A DNA stretch of 64,000 nucleotides from Conus ventricosus (lineage: Eukaryota > Mollusca > Gastropoda > Neogastropoda > Conidae), in contig CM031622.1 of NCBI GenBank assembly GCA_018398815.1, positions 23,946,697 to 24,010,696 on the forward strand, read 5' to 3'. The notes under the pieces are model-generated. The model made no database searches and was not told where the DNA came from. It saw only the letters and a list, made by a program, of their open reading frames with translations. The translations under genes and the position numbers were made by a program. Positions 23,650 through 34,444 of the stretch are shown here, piece after piece (position 1 is the stretch's first letter; each line of letters opens with the position of its first letter).

Positions 23650-25180
23650 GAATAAAGCAAGCAATGGAGAAAAAGAAAACAGACGAGAAGCCTGTTCAGT
23701 TAACATCAGGCGCGTCAAGGGCACAAAAAAGACATTTAGTGGTCCTACATGCATTGTTCATTACCCCCAGAACAAATCGGACACAAAGTAAGACCCTTAT
23801 TGAAACAAGTTTTCAAAAGATAAAAAGATTCGGTTGCACTTCGACAGTTGCAAGAGGAGGTGAACTGAAGCTACCAAGCATTTGTTGTCAGTGCCAGAAC
23901 AGTACCTCCCTCACATTCATGGCTATCACAGATGGTGTTACCAGAATTTCACAAACACGACCAAACTACTGAAACGAAAGCGCACATCTAATGAAGACTC
24001 GACATCTACTTCTACAAGGACTCGTACAGTTGCACCGTCATCAAGTAGCGTCCTTTTCCCCAGCAGATGAGTGTTTGTTTGTGCAAGATGCGACTAGTAC
24101 GGAAAAGAAAAGAAGAAACCTTGTGAAGTGAGTGACAAAGACGGCAGAAAGCATCAATCAAAAGAGTGCTGAACAAAATAAGGATGAACGAATTCTGGCA
24201 AAGGTCAGGATACAGACCTGGTGGCCAAGGAAGCCCACTATCATAATTCCTGTCGTAGGGCATACACACGTTCCGAGGAGGATCGAAGGCGACAGACTTC
24301 AAGTAGAGACACAAATGTGACAGAAAACGGCTGCTCATGCTGATGCATTTGCAAGCTAGTGTGCTATGTTCAAGACAGCATTATTGAAAGGGTCGTGTTG
24401 AAAGATGACGATGCTGCACTGTCCTCCATATTGCGGACAACTCTTCTGAAGATTCAACGATCACTGTGAATCTCCAGACACAGATGTCTTCATCCTTCTT
24501 CTCAAGTATGCTGAAAGCATCCCCCAGAAGATTCTCTTTGATACAGAGTCTGAAATAAGCGAGGCTCATTGACATCAAGAACGTTGCGCTGACTGTGGGC
24601 AAAGAGATCTGTTCCGTGTTACCCCTGTCCATGCATTCAGCAGATGCGACACGACGAGTGCGTTGTCAGAAAGGGAAAATTGCCCCAATCAAGACCCTCA
24701 AACAGCATCCGAGTATATCAGAACATTTGCTCAGCTTGGTGTCATGGCCAAATTCACCCAACCGTCATGAAAGAACTTGAAGAGTTCACCTGTGTCTTGT
24801 ACAGAGGGCGGGGTTCATGCACCAAAGACATCAACAAGCTTCGATATGAGAAATTTCTAGAGCGATTCAACACCAGTGAGAACTGCTGACCTGTTACGAT
24901 GGTATGGACATGAGTCTGTTGCCACCATGCAGAGATTCTCTGCTCATGCACATTGAGAGAGTGAACTACCAGACACTCATATGGAACCATTCTCACGAGC
25001 CAAAGCCACACATCCCATCACCAGAGGGTCATGATGGCAAAAGACATCTGAAGGACTTGAAGTGACATGGACACGTGCCTCTCATGCCTGCAGAGCTTGT
25101 GGATGTCCTAGCGGAGAATCCGCCCGCCCCAGAAGTTAATGATGCACCAGATTCGTTCAGCTTGACTGACTTTGACACTA
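23650..25180 (+). pseudogene. Internally deleted gene of a multi-copy zinc-binding, PIN/XPG-like family
   Basis: Read in changing plus-strand frames, the order is: GYHRWCYQNFTNTTKLLKRK near 23920; CLFVQDATS and LVKCVTKTAESI near 24075-24150; KDERILAKV and then DLVAKEAHYHNSCRRAYTR near 24215; SPDTDVFILLLKYAE at 24475; RLIDIKNVAL at about 24565; HAFSRCDTTSAF and RKGKIAPIKTLKQHPSISE near 24630-24720; YRGRGSCTKDINKLRYEKF at about 24805; LLPPCRDSLLMHIERVNYQ near 24917. I know this architecture as a large family of uncharacterised invertebrate proteins. The SPDTDV and GCDTTS acidic motifs suggest a PIN/FEN-like nuclease core. The part between the Cys/His module and SPDTDV is much shorter than usual, so there is probably a deletion. 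A stop follows KDLK near 25050. The C-terminal Cys-rich tail is not evident. Confidence 0.72.
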
Positions 25181-25189
25181 CTTTGTGTT

Positions 25190-26304
25190 CATTGACAAGG
25201 ATAGCGGCTAGAGTACATCCTCTGTTTTTCTCCATAAATGAACGACATGACAGCAAATTACTCTTGTTGGTCATTCACGGTTACATCTGCTGTGTTTCAA
25301 GACCTTTTATCTTGTCAGAAAGGTACTGAAAGTTCACAAAGAGTACCATTTTTAGCAATGTTTCATTTAGAACCTTTCTCTTTGATAAGAATGATTTGAT
25401 GCTTGAGATGACTTTCTTCTCAGACATGCTATAAAGAAAAGCTGTTGATTTTGTTATGAAAGGCAGTATTGGAGGAGTGTGTCTGCCAAAAGACCTGTGT
25501 GTTTTGTTATACTTGTTATCCCTAATCAAAGGGTTAGAGATGATAATATTAGTTAGACATTTTCATTTTCTTCAAAACAATCATAATATGTATTCTGTTT
25601 TAGAAAATTCCCACAGCGGAACAGTGAGAAATTCGAAAGGAAATGAAGAAGTGAACACCTCAAAGTCAGTTAAATGTTGCAATATACAGGAACCTCAATG
25701 CAACAACCATGCTGAACTGTGGATATGAAGCCTAATACCACTTAGAGGGATCTTTTCATAGAATAACCAGCTAAGAAATAAAAATACTTTGCTAGTAATT
25801 CAAAACTACATGGGTAGTTTTGTGCCTTTTTATTATTTATTTTTTTTTCATTTAAGGGGTAGGGGTGCATATCTGTCATCGTCATCTACTAAATTGCTCT
25901 AGAATCTTGAAAGTAGCTGTAAATGATCTTGGTACTTTGGTCTTACATAAAATACACAAAAACAGTACTTGTGATCGCTGTTTTTCTTGTACGCAAGTTG
26001 AAATCTTCAAATTTTGCGTAAAACGATAGCGCGCATTGGAAAACAACAGGCCACAGATAGGAATGTCCAATCTGGAAGAGTAATAAAATGTTTTCAGAAT
26101 ACAGGGACACTCATGAAGCCTGCCGCACATCGTTTTACAGCCACCATTGGCCAACACGATGAGAAAATGAACTGTTGATATGATGGTCAGCGTTGTTTTT
26201 GTTTGACATGGTAACTTTGACCAAGCGCTGCAGCCACACCCAGCAGAGTTCAGCTGGCAAACAAGCAGAAATCAAAATGGCATGTCTCCACTACACACAA
26301 ATCA
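25190..26304. other. Non-coding right half of the TIR element
   Basis: No protein is recognised. One minus-strand frame at 25882-26157 is rich in Cys but resembles nothing I know. Confidence 0.4.
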
Positions 26305-26494
26305 CTGTCTGCAAAATTCCCCACTATAGGGGGGAGGGTTTCACCTCTTGGCTCACGGACTATAAGGACACGCACGGCAAGATACAAATTCCTCGTTTGA
26401 TCTATTTCCTATGATTCATTGCAGTTTTGACGTGTACACAGGATGTCGTCTCTTGGAAAAGAGCAGGCATTCGAAATATCGGAATGAATACCCC

Positions 26495-26672
26495 CCCCAC
26501 CCCCCCCCCCCCCCCCCGCCCACCCTTTCCTCTTTCACTGTTTCTCCTTTCTCTCTGCCTCTGCTGGCTGGCGGCTGCTGGCTGTCTCTCTCTCTCTCTC
26601 TCTCTCTGTTTCTCTTTCTCTCTGTCTCTGTCTGTCTCTCTGTCTGTCTGTCTGTCTGTCTCTCTCTCCTCT
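26495..26672. repeat. Poly-C run and CT/CTGT microsatellite
   Basis: C-homopolymers near 26490-26520, then CT at 26584-26608 and CTGT repeats to 26665. Confidence 0.9.
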
Positions 26673-26904
26673 CCCATTGTCAGAAGGTATGTCGGGCCGA
26701 GCGGTGGACCAGTGACCTACTGTGTGTCTCTTGTCGACCGACCCACTTTCCCGTCCCTTCCACCAGTGACGTCAGAGCAGCGTGACCGGCTTTTCTGTAA
26801 ACGATACCTTCACTTCACCGACTCACCTCAATGACATCAGTGTCAAATTTCACTTCCTCCGCCGGCACTGGGTGTGCCGACACAGCCTGTCACAAACACA
26901 CACA

Positions 26905-27200
26905 CACCACACAAATGGTGTGCATTATTCATGGGTCGACTGAGTAACTCTACACGTGGTGTTGCCGACCTGCACACAAGTGGGTGGCATTATTTCATGG
27001 TCTACTGAGCAGCTCTGTAGTGTTATGTTGCCGATTTGCACACAAAGGGACGGCAGTATTTCACTGGGTCTGCAGATAGCTCTGCAGTGTGGTGTTGCTG
27101 ACTTGCACATAATACAACACAAAATGGATGGCATTATTTCGTTGGGTCTACTAAGTAACGCTGCACTGATGTTGCCGACTTGCAAAACACAACCAAGCCG
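26905..27200. repeat. Short minisatellite, 66-77-bp unit, 4 copies
   Basis: Each unit contains GGCATTATTTCATGGGTCTA or a variant, GTAACTCT or GCAGCTCTG, and GTTGCCGACTTGCACACAA. It ends just before the C-run that precedes the truncated LINE. Confidence 0.85.
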
Positions 27201-27283
27201 GCCACATGTTTGGTTAAAAACTGTGTAGGGGTACCCTACGATGAAATCTCCCCCCCCCCCCCCCACCCCCCACCCCCGACCCC

Positions 27284-28215
27284 ATGAGAAGCTCTTTTGA
27301 AGACTTGTATCTGTACCGTCCTGCTTCGAATAAACTAACCCGAAACCATGAGACTTCTATCTCCATTGGTGGCAGACAAATATGCAACATCCGGTTTGCT
27401 GATAATATAGATCTGATGGGGGGAACGAATGAAGAACTGCGGGAACTTACCAACAGACTGGTTGATAGAGCGGGTGCTTATGGAATGGAGGTCAGCACAG
27501 AAAAATCTAAAACCATGGTAAACAGCGAGAACATGGACCATGCCACTATTTTCATGAGCGGAGTACAACTGGAAGATGTCGGAAACTTCAAATATCTAGG
27601 AGCAACCCTGACAAAGGATGGAAGCTGCAAAACAGAAATAAGAATTCGTATTGGCACAGCCATCGCAGCCATGACCAAACTGAACAGAGTGTGGAAAAGT
27701 AACATCCGATTCTCCACAAAATTCAAACTCTACAGCCTGGTGGTCTCCATTGTACTGTATGGTTGCGAGGCATGGACACTGACGGCTGAAACTGAAAGGA
27801 AGATCCAGGCTTTCGAGAGCAAATGCCTGAGGAAGCTCCTTCAAATCTCCTGGATAGAGCACAAGACCAATAAATATGTACGGAGCAGAATTGAGAACCT
27901 TGCTGGCCTCAGGAACCTCTCCTTTCAACTGGGAAGAGATGCAAGCTGATATGGTTTGGGCACAACACTCGACACACCAGTCTGTCCAAAACAATCATGC
28001 AAGGCACCATCGAGGGCGGGAGAAGAAGAGGAAGACAGCGGAAGAACTGGCATGAGAACATCAAAGAATGGACCGGACTCCATACACGTGAGCTGCTGCC
28101 GGCGGCTGCCGACAGAGACAGATGGAGAGGGGAGGTTGCGTCTGCGGTCCTCAGGTTTCCCCAACGACTACTTCTGTAGTTACGGGCCTGAGTGAGTGAG
28201 TGAGTGAGTGAGAGT
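27284..28215 (+). pseudogene. 5'-truncated LINE reverse transcriptase C-terminus (RTE-like)
   Basis: The frame from 27284 to 27949 begins inside the reverse transcriptase palm with IRFADNIDLMGGTNEELREL, where the catalytic FADD reads FADN. It continues with EVSTEKSKTM, KYLGATLTKDGS, LYGCEAWTL and the IQAFESKCLRKLLQI thumb. After one frameshift near 27945 it reads WFGH, GGRRRGRQRKNW and NIKEWTGL to a stop near 28178. The 3' end is followed at once by a (GAGT)n tail (28187-28213), so the 3' UTR is tiny, as in RTE-type elements. The Asp-to-Asn change in the catalytic pair would inactivate the enzyme. The 5' half, with endonuclease, is absent. Confidence 0.88.
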
Positions 28216-28399
28216 CAGTCTGTTGGCACTAGGTCACATAATCTACATGCATGTGTCTGTCTGCCTGTGTCTGTGTCTGTACATGTCTGTGAAGGGTCAG
28301 GGAGGGTTCTCTTTAAAGATGTTCAGTGCTCGAAAAGCTGTGGAGCGAAGGGGGAGAGGTAGAGGGGGAGGAGGGGCGAAAGCAAGAGCGCGCTCGCAA

Positions 28400-28401
<2 letters not shown>

Positions 28402-28459
<58 letters not shown>

Positions 28460-28465
28460 GCGCGC

Positions 28466-28525
<60 letters not shown>
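28402..28525. repeat. (CGTG)n and (GT)n microsatellite
   Basis: CGTG repeats at 28412-28458, CGCGCGCG and then a long GT tract to 28524. It is another Z-DNA-prone stretch. Confidence 0.93.
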
Positions 28526-28847
28526 TACCTGTTTTATTTCTTTAATTTCTCTTTTCATTCACGGTGCACTTCATAAGATGCTGAGCTTTGTTTTGTCTGG
28601 ATTTGTTTTGTTTGTTTGACCTTGACTGGCTTTCCTTTGTCCTGCTTTGTTCTGATTCTTTGGGCTCGACAGTTCTTTGTCTGGATTTGATTTGATTGTG
28701 TTAGCTTGTCTTGCTTTCCTTTGTCTTGCTTTGCTTTCATTCGTTTGGTTTGTCTCGATTTCTCTTGTCTTTCTTTCTTTGTTTCGATTGCTTTGTTTAG
28801 TTGCAAAGTGAGGCAACTGCAGGCGGAAATCTAAACAAATCTGAAAA

Positions 28848-29040
28848 ATTATTGATAAGGCTCCGCCGAAAACTGTAGACAAACGAATCGCAAGACAAAA
28901 CACGACGCGCAGTTTCTCGTTCATTTTCGTTGTCCTGAGTGTTGTGTACCTTGTCTGAAGAAGACCTATGAGGTCGAAACGCGTCGTGTTTGTCCTGTGA
29001 TTCGTTTGTCTACGTTTTTCGTCGGAGCCTTATCAATAAT
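28848..29040 (+). mobile_element. Foldback Penelope/hammerhead-like module 2
   Basis: Arms 28848-28909 and 28980-29040 are inverted copies sharing ATTGATAAGGCTCCGCCGAA, AGACAAACGAATC and CACGACGCG. The right side carries CTGAAGAAGACCTATGAGGT, then CGAAACGCGTCGTG. The left arm has lost the CTGAAG part. The sequence left of it (28800-28847) has GTGAGGCAACTGCAGGCGGA, which also occurs inverted right of module 4. Confidence 0.78.
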
Positions 29041-29511
29041 TGTTCACATTTGTTTCGATTATTTTGGCTCGTCTTGCTATCTTTTGTTTGGATTGTTTCG
29101 GCTTGTCTGGCATTGCTTTGACTTGACTAGCTTTGATTGTTGTAGATTGTCTCGCTTCGCCTAGCTTTCTTTTGACTTTCTTTTCTTTGTTTTTGGTTGT
29201 TTTTTGTTTGTCTCGCTGTTGTGCCTAATCTTTTTTCTTTCTTTCTTTTTTTTTTTTTTTTTGGATAAATTTTATGCTACTTTATCTTGTCTGACTTCCA
29301 TTTGCACTGCCTTGAATAACTGTGACGTCTTTTGGCTCCCTTACCTTGGCTGGTGTGTGTGTGTGTGTGTGTGTGTGTTTATCTTTTATTGCCATATTTT
29401 GCTGCACTTATTCTGTCTTGTTTCGTCTTGTTTTGACTTTTCTGGTTTGGGGGCCATTTTGATCTTGCGCTGAATATGAGAGGATAAGTGGTTTCTCATT
29501 CTTCGTTTTCA

Positions 29512-29605
29512 CCGTCCTAAGTGTTATTTGTTTTTCCCTGAAGAAGACCCAAGAGGTCGAAATGCATTGTGTTTTGTCCTGTACTTTGTTTGTCTATGTC
29601 CTTGG
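29512..29605 (+). mobile_element. Penelope/hammerhead-like terminal module 3
   Basis: A single arm in plus orientation reads CCCTGAAGAAGACCCAAGAG, then GTCGAAATGCATTGTG and TTTTGTCCTG. The ACGCGT box seen in other copies is mutated to ATGCAT, which is still palindromic. Confidence 0.7.
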
Positions 29606-29769
29606 TGGTAGCTACCCCCCCCCCCCCCCTCCCTTTTTTAAAAAAAAATAATTTTTCTGCTTTTGTTTTATCTTCCCTTATTTTCATTGCATTGTTTTGT
29701 ATTATTGCTTATCTTCATTTGTCATTTCCCTTCTGTTTTGTTTGTTTGTTTTTATCTCCTCGTTTTGTT

Positions 29770-30185
29770 GTACTCCCAGTTCTTATAGAACAGGGAGTAC
29801 TTTACAATGGGAACGAAGAAACGCTGTCTGTGTGTCCCTGGTCAAAATGTGTTCCACTCGCTCTAGACAAAACTTCTGGGCCGATCTTTTTGAAAATTTG
29901 TAGGTATGTTCATTATGTGTCACGGATGATTCCCGATGGTTGTTTTTTTTTTTCTTTCCTTATCAGAATAGTCGTTACTAACGGCTATAACGGCCCAAAA
30001 CGGTTTTTCTTCTTTATGGAATATCTCTAAAAGTACTTCGCCGATTTCGTATCTCAGAGACGAAATACATTATGACGCATGTTAGATTGTGACTGTGTTT
30101 TTTTTTTTTTTTTTTATTATGACGCAATTTTGATTGTGACTTTTTTTTTACACGCGTTTTCAAGATAGATCTAAACTGGGAGTAC
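29770..30185. mobile_element. MITE-like element with 12-bp TIRs
   Basis: GTACTCCCAGTT at 29770-29781 is matched by its exact reverse complement at 30174-30185. The left end also forms a small hairpin with GGGAGTAC at 29793-29800. The 416-bp interior is non-coding and has T-runs and a TTATGACGCA phrase twice (30069 and 30117). No flanking duplication is evident beyond the palindromic GTAC. Confidence 0.5.
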
Positions 30186-30373
30186 GTTTATATGCTTTGC
30201 ATCTTGTTTTCTTTCCTGTTCTGTTCTTCCTCCACTTTTGTCTTGTTTTGCCTTCCCTCGTTTTGTCTTCCCTTGTATTGTTGTGTCTTGTCTTGCCTGC
30301 GTTTGTCTTCTTTTTTTTTTTGTCTTCTTTGTTCGTGTTTTGTCTTGTCTTGTTTCGTGTTCTCTGTTTTTGT

Positions 30374-30648
30374 CTACACTATTTCCACATTTATTTCAGA
30401 AGCGTTATTTGTATTTCAGAAATGGTTAATTGTATTTCAGAAGCGTGAATTGTATTTCAGAAATGGTTAATTGTATTTTAGAAGCGTTAATTGTATTTCA
30501 GGAATGGTTAATTGTATTTCAGAAATGTAAATTGTATTTCAGAAAGGGTTAATTGTACTTCAGAAGCGTGAAATGTATTTCAGAAAAGGTCACTTGTATT
30601 TCAGAAATGGTAATTGTATTTCAGAAAAGGTTAAATGTATTTCAGAAC

Positions 30649-30699
<51 letters not shown>

Positions 30700-31322
30700 G
30701 GAGAGAGAGAAAAGTAAAGAGAGAGCGAGAGAGATGTGTGTTTGTGTGTGACAAATCGAAATGGCTTAACCGATTTTCCTGAAATTCGGTGTGTAGTCCT
30801 TTATTTTCTGTCCTCATTGCACCAGTGAACACTGTTTGGCCAGTGGGCACCCCTGTTGGTCTTCCTTGATGAATTAGCCCATTAAAAACAATAAATTAAA
30901 AAAAAACTTGGCCTAGCTTTGACGTAATTGTCAAACACTGACGTCATTTTCAGACAATGATGGGGAAAGCTATCATGTAAGTTAAGTCAATCTCGGACAA
31001 ATTTGCTTGAACAATTTAACGTCTTTCCGAAATCCAATTAACATTTTCTGAAATACATTTAACCTTTTCTGAAACACAATTGACCAATCTGAAATACAAT
31101 TCACCTTTTCTGAAATACATATAACGCTTCTGAAATACAATTAACCCTTTTTTTTAATACAAAGCACGTTTCTGAAATACAATTAAACCATTTCAGAATT
31201 ACAAATAATGTTTCTGAAATACAATTAACACTTTCTGAAATACATTTCACATATCTGAAATACAATTAACCATTACTAAAATACATTTAACAGAGTCTGA
31301 AATACATGTGGAAATGGTGTAG
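30374..31322. repeat. Inverted pair of minisatellite arrays
   Basis: The left array (30395-30648) repeats TTGTATTTCAGAAATGGTTAA-like 19-21-bp units. The right array (31030-31310) repeats the reverse complement, TTCTGAAATACAATTAACC. The outer borders are themselves inverted: CTACACTATTTCCACAT at 30374 and ATGTGGAAATGGTGTAG ending at 31322. The central 380 bp hold a GA microsatellite (30654-30695) and non-coding sequence. Confidence 0.88.
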
Positions 31323-32105
31323 TCTTCCATTGTGTTCTTTCGCCTGCTCACGTCTTGTTTCTCTGTGTGTTTCGTTCGATGTTACATGTCACATGACACA
31401 CACTTTATTTTGATCTAATCTGAACGCTTTTTTTTTGTTTTTGTTTTGTTTTTTGCACGTTTTCCTCTCTCTGACAAATTACTTTGTTTGTTTAAAGAAC
31501 GTGGATAAACGTTTTTCAAAAACAGCAAAGGGAAACACTGCTTATATTGTTACATAAAGCAGGCAGTGTTGGATTACAAGGCGAAAGAAGCTATCTTGCA
31601 AAGGGACGTTATCAACTAACAATGTACTAAATAGTTTCCCTTTCAAAGATAGGCCCGTTCCTCCAAATAGTATAGTGGACATGGTTGGAGAATGCCAACT
31701 TATGCAATTAGTTAACGTTTTGTAAACATTAAAGTTTATTTTTTCCTAATCACATTTGCTCTGATATTAGACGGAAAGAAAACTGTTCGAGGGCGAGTGA
31801 ATATCGAAGGCAGGCGGTACCAAAACCGACCGAACTCCAGGTTTACCTATTATCTATTTTTACAGTCCGTCAGTTCAGGTACTTGTCTGTTTCTATAATT
31901 GTCTATTTCTAGAATCATTCTCCCCACATTGCTCTTCGTGTTCTCCATTTCTAAAACTAAGCATCTTGATATTTTCTTTTCATCTCTACAGTTTGATGCC
32001 ATTGTAGGCTACAAATTTCTTTTTATCTCAACAGTTTGATGCCATTGTGGTACATAAAAGTTAGGCCCAGCATCAGCCAGTCTACTCGTCTGTCAGCCTA
32101 TCGCC
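31323..32105. other. Unassigned sequence
   Basis: No gene is recognised. The phrase ACAGTTTGATGCCATTGT occurs twice (about 31988 and 32030), a short local duplication. Confidence 0.4.
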
Positions 32106-32124
32106 CCCCCCCCCTCCCTCTGTG

Positions 32125-33487
32125 TGTGTGTGGTGTGTGTGTGTGTGTGTGTGTGGTGTGTGTGTGTTGTGTGTGCGGGTGTGTGTGAACAGGGGCGGAA
32201 TTTGTTTTCACGATATCAATCTTATGAACGATTCGATTTCATTTCATATTTTGTTTTTCATTTTCCTTGTGGTGATTGTATAGTCTGGAAATTTTTATAC
32301 TTTGTTTGTTTGTTTCGATGGCTAGTGTAAAGAGTTTTTTTGTTTTGAGGGCGTAGTGTAAAGAAGCTTTCAGTTTATGTATTCACCTCATTAAAAAAAA
32401 ATATTCGAATTCGTGTGTTTGTGAAAGCGTGCATGTGCGGTCGGTGTCAGAGAGAGAGAAGAGGGGAGAGAGAGAGAGAGAGAGAGAGAGCGTTCGATCG
32501 CACATGACTTTCCCCTGCTTTTGGGGATGTTGAGGTTTTCTCACGTTCTCTTCGGACAGACAGTACGGAACGGGACTTTGGGGCATGGTTATCAGTGACC
32601 GGGGTAGCCAGAGGTCACCGCAGTCCACTTGGTAACGCAAAAATGCCCTGCTTCATGCCTCTTGCCGTGTTGTGCTGGTGATAAAATCCAGTAAGTCACA
32701 GCTCCTTTTTTCTAAAAAATCCCATGCGTGCATGTTTCTGGAATAACGAATGGATGAATACATACGACATACAAATGAATAAATAAAATGAATGAATAAA
32801 CACCAAAGCACTCAGTAGAAGGAAGATCTCCGCCAGGCTCCCCTCCCCTCCCCTCCCCTCCCCACCCCCTTCCAAGTCCTCCCCCCCCCCCCCCCCCCCT
32901 CTCTCTCTCTCCTCTGTTCCCTTTCAAATCGACCTATGTTTGTTTCCCCTGTATATCGCACGAAATCTGACAAGTTCATAACTGATAAAAGATCCACGTA
33001 TCACTTTTTGAGAAGTTGACTGACAGCTGCAAAATGCCCCGTCTCAACCTGTTACAGACAGTGAAACTGACGCACTTGCGTCGCTGCCCCTTTTACCCCA
33101 AATTAATGCCTATTTTTCCCGCGGCCCCTATCCATCTTTTTAGTCTCTCTAGCTCTGCATGCCTGCATGAGCTGAGTGCGCGCGCGCACGCGTGGGTGTG
33201 TGTGTGTGTGTGTGAAAGAGAGGACGAAAATAAAGCTGGAATCTGTGAGTTCGCACACGAAGAAGAGAGAGAGAGAGAGAGAGACAGAGAGAGATTTCAG
33301 ATTCAGATGTTTAATCACATATAGGCCATTGCCCCTCATGATGGGGAGTAATTGAATAATCATTCCAAACAATGTTTTTTTTAAATTATATATATACAAA
33401 TATAAGGTTAAAGGTAACGTTTTACGAGATAGCAACTTGACGCAGCTGAAAAGCTTTATACATGAAAATTGATAAATTTCCGATGGT
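32125..33487. other. Unassigned sequence with short microsatellites
   Basis: GT tracts at 32125-32175 and 33194-33212, GA tracts at 32452-32490 and 33263-33292, and a C-run at 32880-32900. Protein readings on both strands are unremarkable. Confidence 0.45.
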
Positions 33488-34172
33488 TCTTTCACAGCAG
33501 CATGAAGTGTTGGACTTCACTGTGCAGGCACAGCAGTATGAAGTGTTGGACTTCACTGTGTCTAGGGCACAGCAATATGGAGTTTGGACTTCACTGTGTC
33601 TACTGCACAGCAGTATGAATTCATGAAGTGTTGGACTTCACTGTGTCTAGGACACAGCAGTATGAAGTGTTGGAGTTCACTGTGTCTAGGGCACAGCAGT
33701 ATGAAGTGTTGGACTTCACTGTGTCTAGGGCACAGCAGTATGACATGTTGGAGTTCACTGTGTCTAGGACACAGCGTATGAAGTGTTGGAGTTCACTGTG
33801 TCTAGGGCACAGCAGTATGAAGTGTTGGAGTTTCACTGTGTCTAGGGCACAGCAGTATGAAGTGTTGGAGTTCACTGTGTCTAGGGGACAGCATATGAAG
33901 TGTTGGACTTCACTGTGTCTAGGGCACAGCAGTATGAAGTGTTGGAGTAACCTATGTCTAGGGCACAGCAGTATGAAGTGTTGGACTTCACTGTGTCTAG
34001 GGCACAGCAGTATGAAGTGTTGGAGTAACCTATGTCTAGGGCACAGCAGTATGAAGTGTTGGACTTCACTGTGTCTAGGGCACAGCAGTATGAAGTGTTG
34101 GATTTCACCGTGTCTAGGACAAAGCAGTATGAAGTGTCGGAGTTTACCAAGGCACAGCAGTGTGAAATGTTG
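33488..34172. repeat. Minisatellite, 39-bp unit, about 17 copies
   Basis: The unit TATGAAGTGTTGGACTTCAC then TGTGTCTAGGGCACAGCAG is 39 bp, so 13-residue periodic frames run on both strands. Each unit holds two potential hairpins: GAAGT-GTTGG-ACTTC and CTGTG-TCTAGGG-CACAG. The common variants are GGACTT versus GGAGTT and CACTGTG versus ACCTATG. Confidence 0.93.
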
Positions 34173-34444
34173 TAATCATCAAGGCTAATTCTGATTAAAG
34201 CACACGTGCAAATGTAGCAGATCTTTATAGTGTGACATTGTGAAATGATCCAATGCCAACGGCCATGTGCAATTTATATCATTGCTGTAGTTTTCTTCTT
34301 TGTTTCCACCCAGTCTTTTCCCTTATTTTCCATTTTCCTTTTTTTTTTTTTACTACATACTTTTCATTTCATTTCTCATGTTTTGGCCAGTCATTGTCCA
34401 TGGCTTGGATCTGAAACGTATTGGAGATTTCGTTAGACAGGTAT

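Larger units (their letters stand above)
22917..26362 (+). mobile_element. TIR-bounded 3.4-kb element of unknown family, possibly Academ-like
   Basis: The ends at 22917-22972 and 26305-26362 are imperfect inverted repeats. Both read TAGTCC[A/G]TGAGCC from outside, then after about 10 divergent bases a C-rich run, and then TA(TA)GTGGGGAATTTT[C/G]CAGACAG. Both ends are flanked by TAA as a direct repeat (22914-22916 and 26363-26365), compatible with a 3-bp target duplication. Between them lies a broken gene of a multi-copy, zinc-binding, PIN/XPG-like family. From memory, Academ DNA transposons have 3-4 bp target duplications and some carry XPG-type nuclease genes, so this is the comparison I would make first. 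Assignment is inference; chance matching of a 3-bp repeat is about 1 in 64. Confidence 0.65.
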
